A DNA stretch of 47,789 nt from Penium margaritaceum (taxonomy: Eukaryota; Streptophyta; Zygnematophyceae; Desmidiales; Peniaceae), in assembly GCA_023375785.1 (NCBI GenBank), contig SZWC01001166.1, positions 258,400-306,188 on the forward strand. The letters are read 5' to 3'. The notes below the pieces were generated by a model. That model made no database searches and was not told where the DNA came from. It worked only from the letters and a program-made list of their open reading frames with translations. The position numbers and the translations under genes are program-made. Shown in pieces: positions 21,466 through 29,901 of this stretch; the stretch's first letter is position 1; the number at the start of each line of letters is the position of its first letter.

Positions 21466-21639
21466 TACTTGACCAATAAATGAACTATCCGAGCCATCCG
21501 GCAAGCCACGGCACAGCACGGCCGGGCGATACTTCATACAGGAAGGCAGTCTACAGCAGTGCAGCCAATACCACAACAGAAGGCTCAACGGAGGCCGACA
21601 CTTGCGACAAGCAGGCACAGGCACAACAAACGCACCCAC

Positions 21640-21785
21640 GCACACAGGCATGTGTGCATGCACGGGACCGCTCATGCGATCACACGCGTCTATGCACGAC
21701 TGCCCGCCCGTGGACGCACACATGCACTCACATGCGTCTATGCACGACTCCCCATCTGGGGACGCAAACGCTCACGCACGCACCT
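21640..21785. repeat. Two-unit ~50-bp tandem duplication
   Basis: GCGTCTATGCACGACT occurs at about 21686 and 21737 with similar flanks, giving a diverged two-unit tandem duplication in CA/CG-rich DNA downstream of the microsatellite. Confidence 0.6.
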
Positions 21786-22521
21786 CAGCAAACTTGTTGG
21801 CTTTGCCGTCTCTCACATCGCTGCCAGTCGTCGCGGCGGCAGGATCGTCGTGACTCTCACTGACCCAATGACTGCTCAGAGGATTGACGATGCCTTTGTC
21901 CCCACCACCTCTGACGCTGAAGTCAACTGCGTCTCGCAGCGGCATGGCTGCTGCTCCCAACAGTGCTGAAGATGACGCGTCGGTCGATTGCAACTGGAAC
22001 GGCAATGACAGAGCCGATGCGCAAGTGCCTGCCTCCGCCGCTGCTGCCGTGACTTCCGAATCTCGTACGTAGACTGCTTCCAGAGGTGCTTGCAGTGACT
22101 GCGATGCCACATCTGCTGATGCCATTTGCGACGGTGACGCTTGAACCGATGTGGGAGTGCCAGCCTCTACTGTTGCCGCCGTGTTTTCCGATCCTGTTGG
22201 GGATGCTGCTGCTTGAGTTGCTGGTGGTAATGAAGATGCCACGTCTGCTGACTGCACCCATCCATATCCACTGCTTGATGGCGCTGGCGTGTTTGCGCCA
22301 GCGTCAGTTGTCGTCGCCGTGCTCGCAGACTTGCTCAGTACTTCTGACCTTGAATCTGAACCTACGGCAACGACACGTTCAGAGGCCTCGGCAGCTGCCT
22401 TCGCCGCCGCTGGTTGCGATGTCATGGGCTTCGTCATTTGGGGTGCCCCAAGCGATGCGGATGGGCTTGACGACGGACGTGATGGTGGAGCTCCGGCTTC
22501 AGGACATGCCGGCGCCAGCAT
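21772..22521 (-). CDS. Ala/Ser/Thr-rich repetitive protein, hypothetical
   Basis: 249-codon minus-strand frame. The middle holds about three diverged units of ~44 residues, each starting near (D/E)AG(T/A) and containing Q-S-A-D-V-A-S-type segments (TDAGANTPAP, EAGTPTSVQA, EAGTCASALS). No hydrophobic segment, signal peptide or recognised domain. Composition is typical of a disordered linker or wall-type protein, but it may equally be a diverged ~130-bp minisatellite that happens to be open. The N-terminal side runs into an 18-bp tandem repeat. No promoter or splice evidence is visible. Low confidence as a gene. Confidence 0.3.
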   Translation of the reverse strand: MLAPACPEAGAPPSRPSSSPSASLGAPQMTKPMTSQPAAAKAAAEASERVVAVGSDSRSEVLSKSASTATTTDAGANTPAPSSSGYGWVQSADVASSLPPATQAAASPTGSENTAATVEAGTPTSVQASPSQMASADVASQSLQAPLEAVYVRDSEVTAAAAEAGTCASALSLPFQLQSTDASSSALLGAAAMPLRDAVDFSVRGGGDKGIVNPLSSHWVSESHDDPAAATTGSDVRDGKANKFAEVRA

Positions 22522-22637
22522 CTCCTGACAAGCTGGCGGACCCTAACAAGCTGGCGGACCCTGACAAGCTGGCGAGCTCTGACAAGCTGGCGGACCCTGA
22601 CAACCTGGCGGACCCTGACAAGCTGGCGGACAGGGTC
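22518..22637. repeat. 18-bp tandem repeat, six units
   Basis: Six near-identical copies of CTGACAAGCTGGCGGACC. Being a multiple of 3, it keeps frame on both strands: PDKLAD hexapeptides on plus, CQGPPA hexapeptides on minus. Neither frame belongs to a gene I can identify. Confidence 0.93.
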
Positions 22638-22904
22638 CGCTGACTGAATAACCCTGTCTGCCGGTTTGCCGGTGAGGAGATTCCGTGATTCTTTTCACGC
22701 CGCGGTTCCCTGGGCCAAGCCTGATGAAGTTTCCTCCGCTCCTCCGCCGGTCACAGCGATGAACTCCCACCACCATGCGATGTGCACGCGTAGGAAGCGC
22801 CTAAGGCGGCGACACCGGCCACGGGATCCGTGCAACCTGTGCCTGGCTCACTTGCGCAGAGGGCACCAGCAGCGGTGATGGACACACCGCGCGCGACGGA
22901 TGCT

Positions 22905-22983
22905 CGCACGCTGCCGTCGCATTCCCCTCCCATCCTCGTCTTTGTAAGACAAGGATGGGAGGGGAATGAGATGGCAGCGTGCG
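22905..22983. repeat. Long near-perfect hairpin
   Basis: CGCACGCTGCC (22905-22915) pairs with GGCAGCGTGCG (22973-22983). After a 5-nt internal loop, ATTCCCCTCCCATCCT pairs perfectly with AGGATGGGAGGGGAAT, and GTCTT pairs with AAGAC around a TGT loop. About 32 bp pair in a 79-nt structure. It may be one end of a MITE (see 22951-23087). Confidence 0.85.
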
Positions 22984-23087
22984 TGGGAGGGGATAGGAGG
23001 GTTGTTTTTTTTTTTTTTGGAATACCTTAAGAGTAGGTCGTAAAATGCACCCCCTCCTTTACTCCATCTAATCCCTCCCATCCTTGG
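22951..23087. mobile_element. MITE-like element with ~23-bp terminal inverted repeats
   Basis: AAGGATGGGAGGG...GATGG at 22951-22974 is inverted at 23063-23087 (CCATC...CCCTCCCATCCTT) with a few differences. About 135 bp total, non-coding, with an internal T14 run (23005-23018). Size, terminal inverted repeats and lack of coding capacity fit a MITE. No clear target duplication is seen, so the superfamily is undetermined. Confidence 0.5.
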
Positions 23088-23088
23088 C

Positions 23089-23755
23089 TGAATTCTGACC
23101 AACCTCGAACCTCGAGGCATGGGTCCCGATACAGCCTGAGGGCCTGTTCAGGGGCACCGCATAGGATTGCAAATTGCAGCCCTGTGCTGATGGACCGGTG
23201 AAGGACAATTTAGGACCATGGACCAACTTCCGCTGACCACATTGACTCGCCGGCGACTGCCACCGTAATGTGGAACAGGCATAAAATGACGGCTGGCTAG
23301 GCGACGAACCGGAAGAATATGGGTTGAGAAGACCAAAGCAATCAAACAGTTGATGCAAACATGCATAACATTGCAAGATGAACACTATTTGCAAAGTGTG
23401 GTACGCTTAAAAAGCGAGCGGCCACACTTCGGTAGTCGGAGTGACATCCAAACAACCAGGCTCAAGAAGCAAATATCGCGATTTGCACTGGAACTGTGAT
23501 CCGTAATCCTATGCAGTTCCTCCAAACATACCGTAGTGTTACTCATATTAGCTCATTATTTTGTCTCCCAAATTCATCAAGGGTCACAAATTAGGTCTTC
23601 TAAGGCGCCAGTCATTTTTCAACTTAAATGTTTGAGATGGAAAATATTGTCCGCTCCTTTCGTTGGCTTGAGTAGTTGCTCGATGGCATCTTCATGTGCG
23701 GGTGTTACGATAGTGGGGAAGTTTATTGTCGGTCATTTTCCTATGGACGAACAAC
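23089..23755. other. No gene recognised
   Basis: About 670 bp with only short unconvincing frames, no repeats and no splice-bounded exon that I can support. It could be intron or 3' flank of the ATPase gene fragment, whose next exon downstream on the minus strand would be expected here but is not seen. Confidence 0.5.
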
Positions 23756-23829
23756 AGTGGTGCATACACATGCACACACATGCACATAAACACACACACG
23801 CATACACATGCACATGCACATGCACACAC
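23756..23829. repeat. CA/CATGCA microsatellite at the exon edge
   Basis: Mixed CACACA and CACATGCA repeats. On the minus strand it begins exactly at the presumed 5' splice site of the ATPase exon (GTGTGTGCATG), so it would be the start of the intron. Confidence 0.85.
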
Positions 23830-23940
23830 CCAGTTCACAGTGCCTGCAAGAACTCGGTTGCCAACTTCCTTGGCCACGGTCATGGCCTCGCCTGTCTGCA
23901 TCGACTCGTCCACTGCGCTACGACCCGCCACCACCACGTC
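23830..23940 (-). CDS. P1B-type metal ATPase, actuator (TGE) exon
   Basis: 37 codons on the minus strand: DVVVAGRSAVDESMQTGEAM then TVAKEVGNRVLAGTVNW. This is the actuator-domain core of heavy-metal (CopA/ATP7/HMA-type) P-type ATPases: the VDES(M)-x-TGE motif drives dephosphorylation, and the V-x-K...G-x-x-V-x-x-GT-x-N continuation is typical of the P1B class. Bounded by a minus-strand AG acceptor (GGGTGCAG) and a GT donor (GTGTGT; an alternative donor GTGAAC lies 9 nt earlier). Phase 0 at the start joins the exon at 24616-24660. No exons for the phosphorylation site (DKTGT), the CPC membrane helix or metal-binding domains are visible, so this is a gene fragment, pseudogene or part of a gene with very long introns. 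Confidence 0.72.
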
Positions 23941-24512
23941 CTGCACCCACACGAAAGTGGCAGCCACGAACAAGGAGCTATAACTATTTTCATGATCTAC
24001 AGATTAATCAAAATTTTGTGCCGACTCTCCCACTACGGCCGGTACCACGGTGCCCTTCAGCCTCTCTGGCTTGAACCACATCTGAATCCGAACACAGATC
24101 AATGCCCTCAAATGTCATACTCAAAATCCTTATTTCAATCAAGGAAGAATTGGAGATGAAGAACTTTTGCAGTCTGAAGCAAACCCTGACTCATTTGCAT
24201 CCATGCCGCCAACAGTAACCCCCCGGATTACAAATAAACACGGTCTCACAGAGTTCTACTGCTGCACTGTATTGCACTGCAGGGAGAAAGAGCACGGACG
24301 TGCGTCCCGACGTGCCATGCAGCGACAGGCGCACACAGCAAGGTAACGCGCTCATGGCTGCATCTTACGGCCATCACATGGACAGGGACGGTCCTCTCAC
24401 GTGAGATGAGGGAGTCGGACAACACACACACAGGAGCGGTCGTTTGTCACCTTCATATACCTGGTGCAGCACATTTCACGATGTCCCTTGATGGGTTTTG
24501 CAAGTCGTCTAA

Positions 24513-24613
24513 GACAATCACATCGTCTCACTCACAATCACATCGTCTCACTCACAATCACAACGTCTCACTCACAATCACAACGTCTCACTCATAATCA
24601 CATCGTCTCACTC
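24513..24613. repeat. 20-bp minisatellite, five units
   Basis: Five copies of ACAATCACATCGTCTCACTC. On the minus strand each unit contains GTGAGTGAGACG (one copy ATGAGTGAGACG), a duplicate of the splice donor that ends the exon at 24616. Confidence 0.93.
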
Positions 24614-24615
24614 AC

Positions 24616-24660
24616 ATCGACAGGGATTGTATCTCCAGGCAACACACGGACTCTCTCTCC
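24616..24660 (-). CDS. P1B-type metal ATPase, small exon (LPGDTIPVD)
   Basis: 45 nt, 15 codons: GERVRVLPGDTIPVD. It is bounded by AG (CTGGCAG) and a consensus donor GTGAGT, phase 0 at both ends. In P1B ATPases the segment (R/K)V-x-PG-x-x-(I/V)PVDG lies directly before the G-x-S-x-VDES-x-x-TGE segment found in the next exon. The order and joining phase therefore match the family, with Asp instead of Gly after PVD. Minus-strand sequence at about 24740-24800 reads LPSSARLLVEEDNN, similar to the linker just upstream in this family, but no acceptor supports it as an exon. Confidence 0.7.
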
Positions 24661-25040
24661 CTGCCAGCTGGCACCTCCACAACAGCCGACGTGTTCAGCA
24701 GTAGACCCTCTTTTCCAGCCACAGCGGACGCCCTCCTTGTTCACGTCTGATTCGCTATTGTTGTCTTCCTCCACCAGTAGACGAGCCGAGGAAGGCAGCA
24801 CCGACGGCATGAAAGGAAGGAAAAAATTGGAGGATGGTATGGTGCATGGTGTGGTATGTCTTCTTGACAGGTCAATGTGTGGTGTAGAACCCTTAGACGT
24901 GCACAAAAAGGTCACAAATGCTGTGCATCTGGGCAAATTTGTGTGTGGCATGTGCGATTCAAGTACACGAAAGCAATCCGCCAGCAAGCCAATGTCATGT
25001 GAGGACAACGCAGGCGCACAGAATCATATGCATACATGAA

Positions 25041-26134
25041 TGTGATGCTTGAGAACGTGTGATGCTTAAGAACGTGTGATGCTTGAGAACGTGTGATGCT
25101 TAAGAACGTGTGATGCTTGAGAACGTGTGATGCTTGAGAACGTGTGATGCTTGAGAATGTGTGATGCTAGAGAACGTTTGATGCTAGAGAATGTTTGATG
25201 CTTGAGAACATGTGATGCTTGAGAACGTGTGATGATTGAGAACGTGTGATGATTGAGAACGTGTGATGCTTGAGAACGCGTGATGCTTGAGAATGTGTGA
25301 TGCTTGAGAACATGTGATGCTTGAGAACATGTGATGATTGAGAATGTGTGATGCTTGAGAATGTGTGATGCTTGAGAACGTGTGATGCTTGAGAACGTAT
25401 GATGCTTAAGAACGTGCGATACTTGAGAACGCTTGATGCTTGAGAACGTGTGATGCTTGAGAACATGTGATGCTGGAGAACATGTGATGCTTGAGAATGT
25501 GTGATTCTTGAGGACGTGTGATGCTTGAGAACGTGTGATGCTTGAGAACATGTGATGCTTGAGAACATGTGATGATTGAGGATGTTTGATGCTTGAGAAT
25601 GTGTGATGCTTGAGAACGTGTGATGCTTGAGAACGTGTGATACTTGACAAAGTGTGATGCTTGAAAATGGGTGATGCTTGAGAACGTTTGATGCTTGAGA
25701 ACGTGCGATGATTGATAACGTGTGATGCTTGAGAATATTTGATGCTTGAGAACGTATGATGATTGAGAATGTGTGATGATTGAGAATGTGTGATGCTTGA
25801 GAATGTGTGATGTTTGAGAATGTGTGATGCTTGAGAACGTGTGATGATTGAGAACATGTGATGCTTGAGAACGTGTGATGCTTGAGAACGTGTGATGCTT
25901 GAGAATGTGTGATGCTTGAGAATCGGTGATGCTTGAGAACATGTGATGCTTGAGAACACGTGATGCTTGAGAACATGTGATGCTTGAAAACGTGTGATGA
26001 TTGAGAACGTGTGATGCTTCAGATCATGTGATGCTTGAGAACGTGCGATGATTGAGAACGTGTGATGCTCGAGAACGTGTGATGCTTGAGAACGTGTGAT
26101 GCTTGAGAACGTGTGATGATTGAGAACGTGTGAT
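25041..26134. repeat. 17-bp minisatellite, about 64 units
   Basis: Tandem GATGCTTGAGAACGTGT with scattered substitutions (GATTG, ACATG, AATG). All three minus-strand frames are open because 17 is not a multiple of 3 and the unit lacks stops; peptides such as SITRSQASHVLKHHTFS are artefacts. It may lie in an intron upstream of the ATPase exons. Confidence 0.97.
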
Positions 26135-26190
26135 GGCTCACTCCAACTCTGCCATCCTGCTCACTCGCCTATGGTAGTGCCGTAGGCTCT

Positions 26191-26232
26191 ATGGTGTGAC
26201 AGCTCCATGGCGCCATGGAGCTGTCACACCAT
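26191..26232. repeat. Perfect 42-bp palindrome
   Basis: ATGGTGTGACAGCTCCATGGC (26191-26211) is followed directly by its exact reverse complement (26212-26232), with no spacer. It can extrude as a cruciform. No coding or terminal-repeat context explains it. Confidence 0.97.
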
Positions 26233-26544
26233 GGAGACAAGAGACGTTCATACGCAAAAGTGCATATGACGCCGTGGTGTCGTGGGTTCCATGGCATCAC
26301 ATGCTCTTTTGCGACACACGCTTTATGGCACTCTCTGTCTATGGGGTGGCAGCGCTGCATCAGTGTTTGTCGGTACGAGTGAGGTGGTGTCTCTTTTTGC
26401 ACACTGGCCTCCTTCGGGTAGGGCAAGAACGTCGTTTCGCATTCCAAGACACTTTACCCCATGTGCTCCATGCCTTTTGCCCTTCGGTCACAAAACTCCC
26501 CTGCCTCATCCTGTCTGTTGTTTCCAAACATTTCCACACATTCC

Positions 26545-26690
26545 CATTAAATTCTATCCCATACATTCCCATGCGTTTCCACACATACCAATACATTTGC
26601 ATGCATACCCATACATTCCCATACGTTCCCATACTTTCCCATACATTCCCATACGATCCCATGCAGTCCCATTTGAACCCATACTTTTCA
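26545..26690. repeat. Degenerate ~10-bp repeat (CCCATACATT)
   Basis: About 14 diverged copies of CCCATACATT/CCCATACGTT. The frames it creates are not annotated. Confidence 0.85.
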
Positions 26691-26800
26691 TACGTTTTAG
26701 TAAATAGACTACAGTGTGAAAATATCATAAACATCTTTGCAAATGTGTTGTTTTTGTTTTCCTATGTCCCCCCGCTTGCCCTGTGACATTGCATCTCCAG

Positions 26801-26924
26801 GAGAAGGACTACCACCTTCACGAAATCATCACGGAGGAGGACATGGGGCTGCATCCAGGCATATCACTCGCACTTAAGCGTTACTCAGAGATACTCATCA
26901 ACTTCTTCCGCACCGCCATCGCGG
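26801..26924 (+). CDS. Unidentified internal exon
   Basis: 124-nt open segment between a pyrimidine-rich acceptor (GCATCTCCAG) and a consensus donor (G|GTGAGC). It encodes EKDYHLHEIITEEDMGLHPG followed by ISLALKRYSEILINFFRTAI and AG, ending in phase 1. The first half faintly resembles a SAM-type helix bundle (ITEEDM..L.PGI), but this is not convincing. The next acceptor (CGCTTAACAG at 27032) opens a phase-compatible segment. Composition looks genuinely coding, unlike the surrounding repeats. Confidence 0.5.
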
Positions 26925-27032
26925 GTGAGCGATGATTTTGTGCACTAAAGTCACACCGCATTCTCTTGCTGTTTTGGTGGCTGTTTCTTTTCTCGCTGTC
27001 GCACTGTCGGGGTGCTTGTTTGCGCTTAACAG

Positions 27033-27127
27033 GGTACTGGATAGAAGAGAGGTGGCTGTGGCTAGCTACCGTGTTTCAACCGTGGACGTTGTTTGACTTT
27101 AAGGACTCAACCGTGGATTCTGTTTGA
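27033..27127 (+). CDS. Possible following exon ending in a stop
   Basis: After acceptor CGCTTAACAG, the phase left by the previous exon reads GYWIEERWLWLATVFQPWTL then FDFKDSTVDSV and TGA at 27125. The aromatic-rich W-L-x-x-ATVF-x-P segment weakly recalls the LATVLDP region of hAT transposases, but no other transposase motif is visible. The second half overlaps a 31-bp tandem duplication (CAACCGTGGA at about 27077 and 27108), so the end of the frame may be repeat-derived. Confidence 0.3.
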
Positions 27128-27167
27128 CTCCATGGACAACCATGGAATTTTTGTTTCCATGTTGCTC

Positions 27168-27262
27168 CCCAAGGTTGACGGTCGACGGTCGATGGTGGAT
27201 TGTGGATGGCTGATGGAAGGCCAACGGTCGACGGTCAATGGTCGATTGTCGATGGCTGAGGC
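27168..27262. repeat. Short GTCGACGGTCGATGG repeats
   Basis: Irregular tandem copies of GGTCGACGGTC/AATGGTCGATTG. No coding sense. Confidence 0.7.
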
Positions 27263-27322
27263 CACTGATCAACATGGGCTTCTTGGAGCAAATGGATGAA
27301 GGTCGAGCTGTGCGGGGAGGGT

Positions 27323-27364
<42 letters not shown>
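27323..27364. repeat. Poly-G tract (42 G)
   Basis: Uninterrupted G run. Similar runs flank the N gap at 28435-28515 and end the window, so G runs coincide with assembly breaks. Confidence 0.97.
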
Positions 27365-27365
<1 letters not shown>

Positions 27366-27917
27366 ACTTTGCGAGAGGGATGTCTCTGGATTGAGTGGGG
27401 TGGGTGGGTTGTGCAGAATGCGGACAACACTTTGCCTGTCAAATGTCTCATATACTGTTGTGCATGTGAAGAGATGAGCACCCGTTGCGCTCTTGCGCTC
27501 ATCTCATCTCTCGGGCTTAAAAGGAAAAAAGAAAGTCTGATAAGTTCTTAATCATTCACGTTGGGAGGGTGAGTCACGGTCTCTGGTTGTCGCGAGCTGG
27601 AGGTTGGTGGTGCAAGCCCCATGGTTTGCAACCTAGATTCGGCCAGCCGCAAACTGTCCGACTGGTGGAGGTCGTGACCTGAACAAGATAACCTTCAACT
27701 TCCTGCAAGAAGTCGAAGTTTGAGGTCAGTATAGCTTTGTTGGACTCCATGGACACAACCAACCATGTGACATCAGGTTGCTTTCTTCAACTGCATCATG
27801 CTGTTCCATCGAGCCTTTGGTTTTAGGCGAGTGCATTTTGCACAATGTCCAAGAAACATTTTTCATGCTCTTTCTTTCATTTTTTGAGGGGTACTGTGCG
27901 GGTTTGAACGCCCCTCA
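27365..27917. other. No gene recognised
   Basis: About 550 bp of ordinary-complexity DNA without a supportable exon, tRNA or repeat. Short frames end quickly and lack splice-site support. Confidence 0.45.
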
Positions 27918-28061
27918 ATCCGAACGTCTCTCGTCGGAGTGTCTCACGTCTGAACGCCTCTTGTCTAAACATCCCTCGTCTGAACGTCTCTCGTCTGATT
28001 GTCTCTCGTCTGAACATCTCTCGTATGAACATCTCTCATCTGAACATCTCTCGTCTGAACT
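27918..28061. repeat. 15-bp tandem repeat, about nine units
   Basis: Degenerate GAACGTCTCTCGTCT units in frame with an open plus-strand frame (27778-28122) that reads SERLS-type pentapeptides. The frame has no recognisable domain, so I annotate only the repeat. Confidence 0.88.
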
Positions 28062-28404
28062 CCAAAGGTTTGTGGCGTTCCACCACCTCGTGCTACTGAA
28101 CAGCTTCTGCTATTGCCCTTGAGGATCTATAGGAATGGGAGAAGCCAGGCAGAACCTCTAGTAGCACTCTCTCTCTAGGCGGAGTTAGTCTTCTCCTCCC
28201 AAACATGTGTTAGGGTGGTGTGGAGAGCCCTCGCTCCATCTTTGAGGTGGGGAGAGGCCATGAGAGGGAGCAGGGAAGAGAGATTCCCCTTACCTTAGGG
28301 AGCAGCAGCAGCCTTTGGCACGAAGCAGGCGGTGCAAGATGGGATAAGGACACTCTCACATTGTCCAAGGCGTGGACATTGTGCCAGTGTTTGGAGTTGA
28401 ATCT

Positions 28405-28530
28405 GGGGGGGGGGGGGGGGGGGGGGGGGGGGGANNNNNNNNNNNNNNNNNNNNNNNNNNNNNNNNNNNNNNNNNNNNNNNNNNNNNNNNNNNNNNNNNN
28501 NNNNNNNNNNNNNNNGGGGGGGGGGAGGGG
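28405..28530. other. Assembly gap flanked by G runs
   Basis: G29 at 28405-28433, one A, 81 N (28435-28515), then G10AG5. The gap size is probably nominal. Confidence 0.95.
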
Positions 28531-28599
28531 GACATAACCCACTCAACTCTGGGCCCACAATACAAATCGTCCCCACCCAACCCCACCCAACCTGTCCAT

Positions 28600-28735
28600 G
28601 ATGTAGTCGCCACTGCTGCGCTGCTGCCTTCGCTGCTGCTGTTGCCGCTGCTGCCACCATGGCTGCTGACTGCTGCTGCTCCTGCGCCGCCGCTGCCGCC
28701 ATCACTTCTACTGCTTCTTCTGCTGCTGGGTGTCA
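28600..28735. repeat. CTG/GCC trinucleotide-rich region
   Basis: Imperfect CTGCTG and GCCGCT runs, open in several frames (Leu, Cys/Ala or Ser/Gly homopolymers). Simple sequence, not a gene. Confidence 0.75.
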
Positions 28736-29102
28736 TTACTTACGATACTCTCTGCTCTCTCTGGCTGGTTGTCATCTACTACGCTACTCTATGCCTCGAC
28801 CTTCGCATAAAGCAAAGAAGGTGACGCTGAATTGCGTGGAGGGGAAGCCAACTGCTATACATGACGCAATGAGAGGCTACTCGTCAGGTGATGGGATGAG
28901 GACATCGCATCATTCAAAGGGTTGTTGGGTTTCGCTCTTTCCACCCTGGGCTGGCCGTCCTTGACACGACGCCATCGACCGGCTTAGGGTGGTTTCGGGC
29001 CCAACTCACAACATGCTTCTTGTGCGATGCGTGTGCTTTTCTTGGTCCAATACAGAGAAGAAAAAGTAAACCTTTCTTCACCCTCTTTGTTTGAATTTGT
29101 AG
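28736..29102. other. No gene recognised; intron-like upstream of an exon
   Basis: No exon with splice support seen here. The 3' part is pyrimidine-rich and ends TTTGAATTTGTAG at 29102, a plausible acceptor for the exon that follows. Confidence 0.45.
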
Positions 29103-29359
29103 GTTTTTTAACGCGGCAGAGGAAGAGGGCAAAGGAGACTCCTGCGGTGGCAGCTGCACGCAAAGCACTCCTTTGAGTGTCCCTGCCATTCTTCCAGCGG
29201 CTGGATCCAAACAAATTTGGGCGGTTGCGGTGCAACTCGTGGAGTGTTCGAAAACAATGGAGGCCAGCGCGCCGACTGTGCAGTTAAGCTGCGGGTTCAA
29301 CTTCACTCGCGACGCTGACTCCAAGATTCCAAAGCCGGGATACTGCACTTGGGAGGAAG
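29103..29359 (+). CDS. SGNH-hydrolase-like gene, internal exon 1
   Basis: 257-nt exon after acceptor TTTGTAG, ending at donor G|GTGCGT. It reads FFNAAEEEGKGDSCGGSCTQ, a proline/serine stretch, IWAVAVQLVECSKTMEAS, and ends PKPGYCTWEEG in phase 1. Cys-rich, not membrane-spanning, no catalytic Gly-x-Ser seen. Assigned to the same gene as the next two exons because its phase joins exactly (GAG GAA G + GA AAC). The missing N-terminal catalytic region should lie upstream, partly behind the N gap at 28435. Confidence 0.5.
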
Positions 29360-29704
29360 GTGCGTCCATGCACCTGTTTCTCGTGGACGTCTTGTGACTC
29401 TGTGCACGAACCTATGTTGAACACCTCAACAATTGAACTTTACGTCTTGCTTTACTTTACGTCTTGCTCTCATGATGCCTGCTTCACAAGCAACATGACC
29501 ACACACTCTGTCTTCCTTACAATCGAGTCCGTTGGTACCTCCACGTCATTGTATTCAATGGTTTGTACATCAAGGTATGTGTGACAGCCAACAGGAGCGA
29601 TATTTTTCTTCTGTTCTCCGCTTCATTCTTCATGCTGACAGATTGTAATGGGGAGTATATTTTAGACGCATTGGGGAGTTTGTTCTAGACATGTGCAGCT
29701 GCAG

Positions 29705-29857
29705 GAAACAGCCCTGTGATTTACTTTCCCAATGGAGGAACATCACCCCTCAGCCCTCGTAGAGGTCCCTTGTCTCACGAGCCACCAGTGGACGGGCGCG
29801 GCAAGCGTGGACTGTGGGTCAAATTCTGCAGCTACAAACACGACCACGCTGAAGAAG
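29705..29857 (+). CDS. SGNH-hydrolase-like gene, internal exon 2
   Basis: 153-nt exon between CAGCTGCAG and donor G|GTGCAA. It reads NSPVIYFPNGGTSPLSPRRG and ends GKRGLWVKFCSYKHDHAEEG. Phase 1 on both sides. The segment RGKRGLWV...GSVVEFVLDT across its 3' junction resembles the K-x-G-(Y/W)-V...GS-x-(L/V)-x-(L/F)-x-(V/I)-(N/D)T segment that precedes the C-terminal beta-domain in plant and algal SGNH proteins. Confidence 0.55.
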
Positions 29858-29901
29858 GTGCAATGATGAAGCCTGTCTTTGTGTTTGTCATGTGCTTGCA
29901 G

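Noticed and set aside
21143-21509. Cys/Val-rich or Thr/His-rich peptides
   Set aside because: Frames over the CA microsatellite.
24740-24800. Additional ATPase exon (LPSSARLLVEEDNN)
   Set aside because: Resembles the family linker, but no AG acceptor with a pyrimidine tract bounds it. Kept only as a remark.
25066-25976. Long overlapping minus-strand frames rich in SSITRSQASHVLKHH
   Set aside because: Direct translation of the 17-bp minisatellite in all three frames.
27550-27680. Possible tRNA gene or tRNA-like element
   Set aside because: No convincing A/B box pair and no cloverleaf could be built.
28210-28824. Frames of Gly or Pro runs across the N gap
   Set aside because: They read through unknown bases and poly-G; no evidence of coding.
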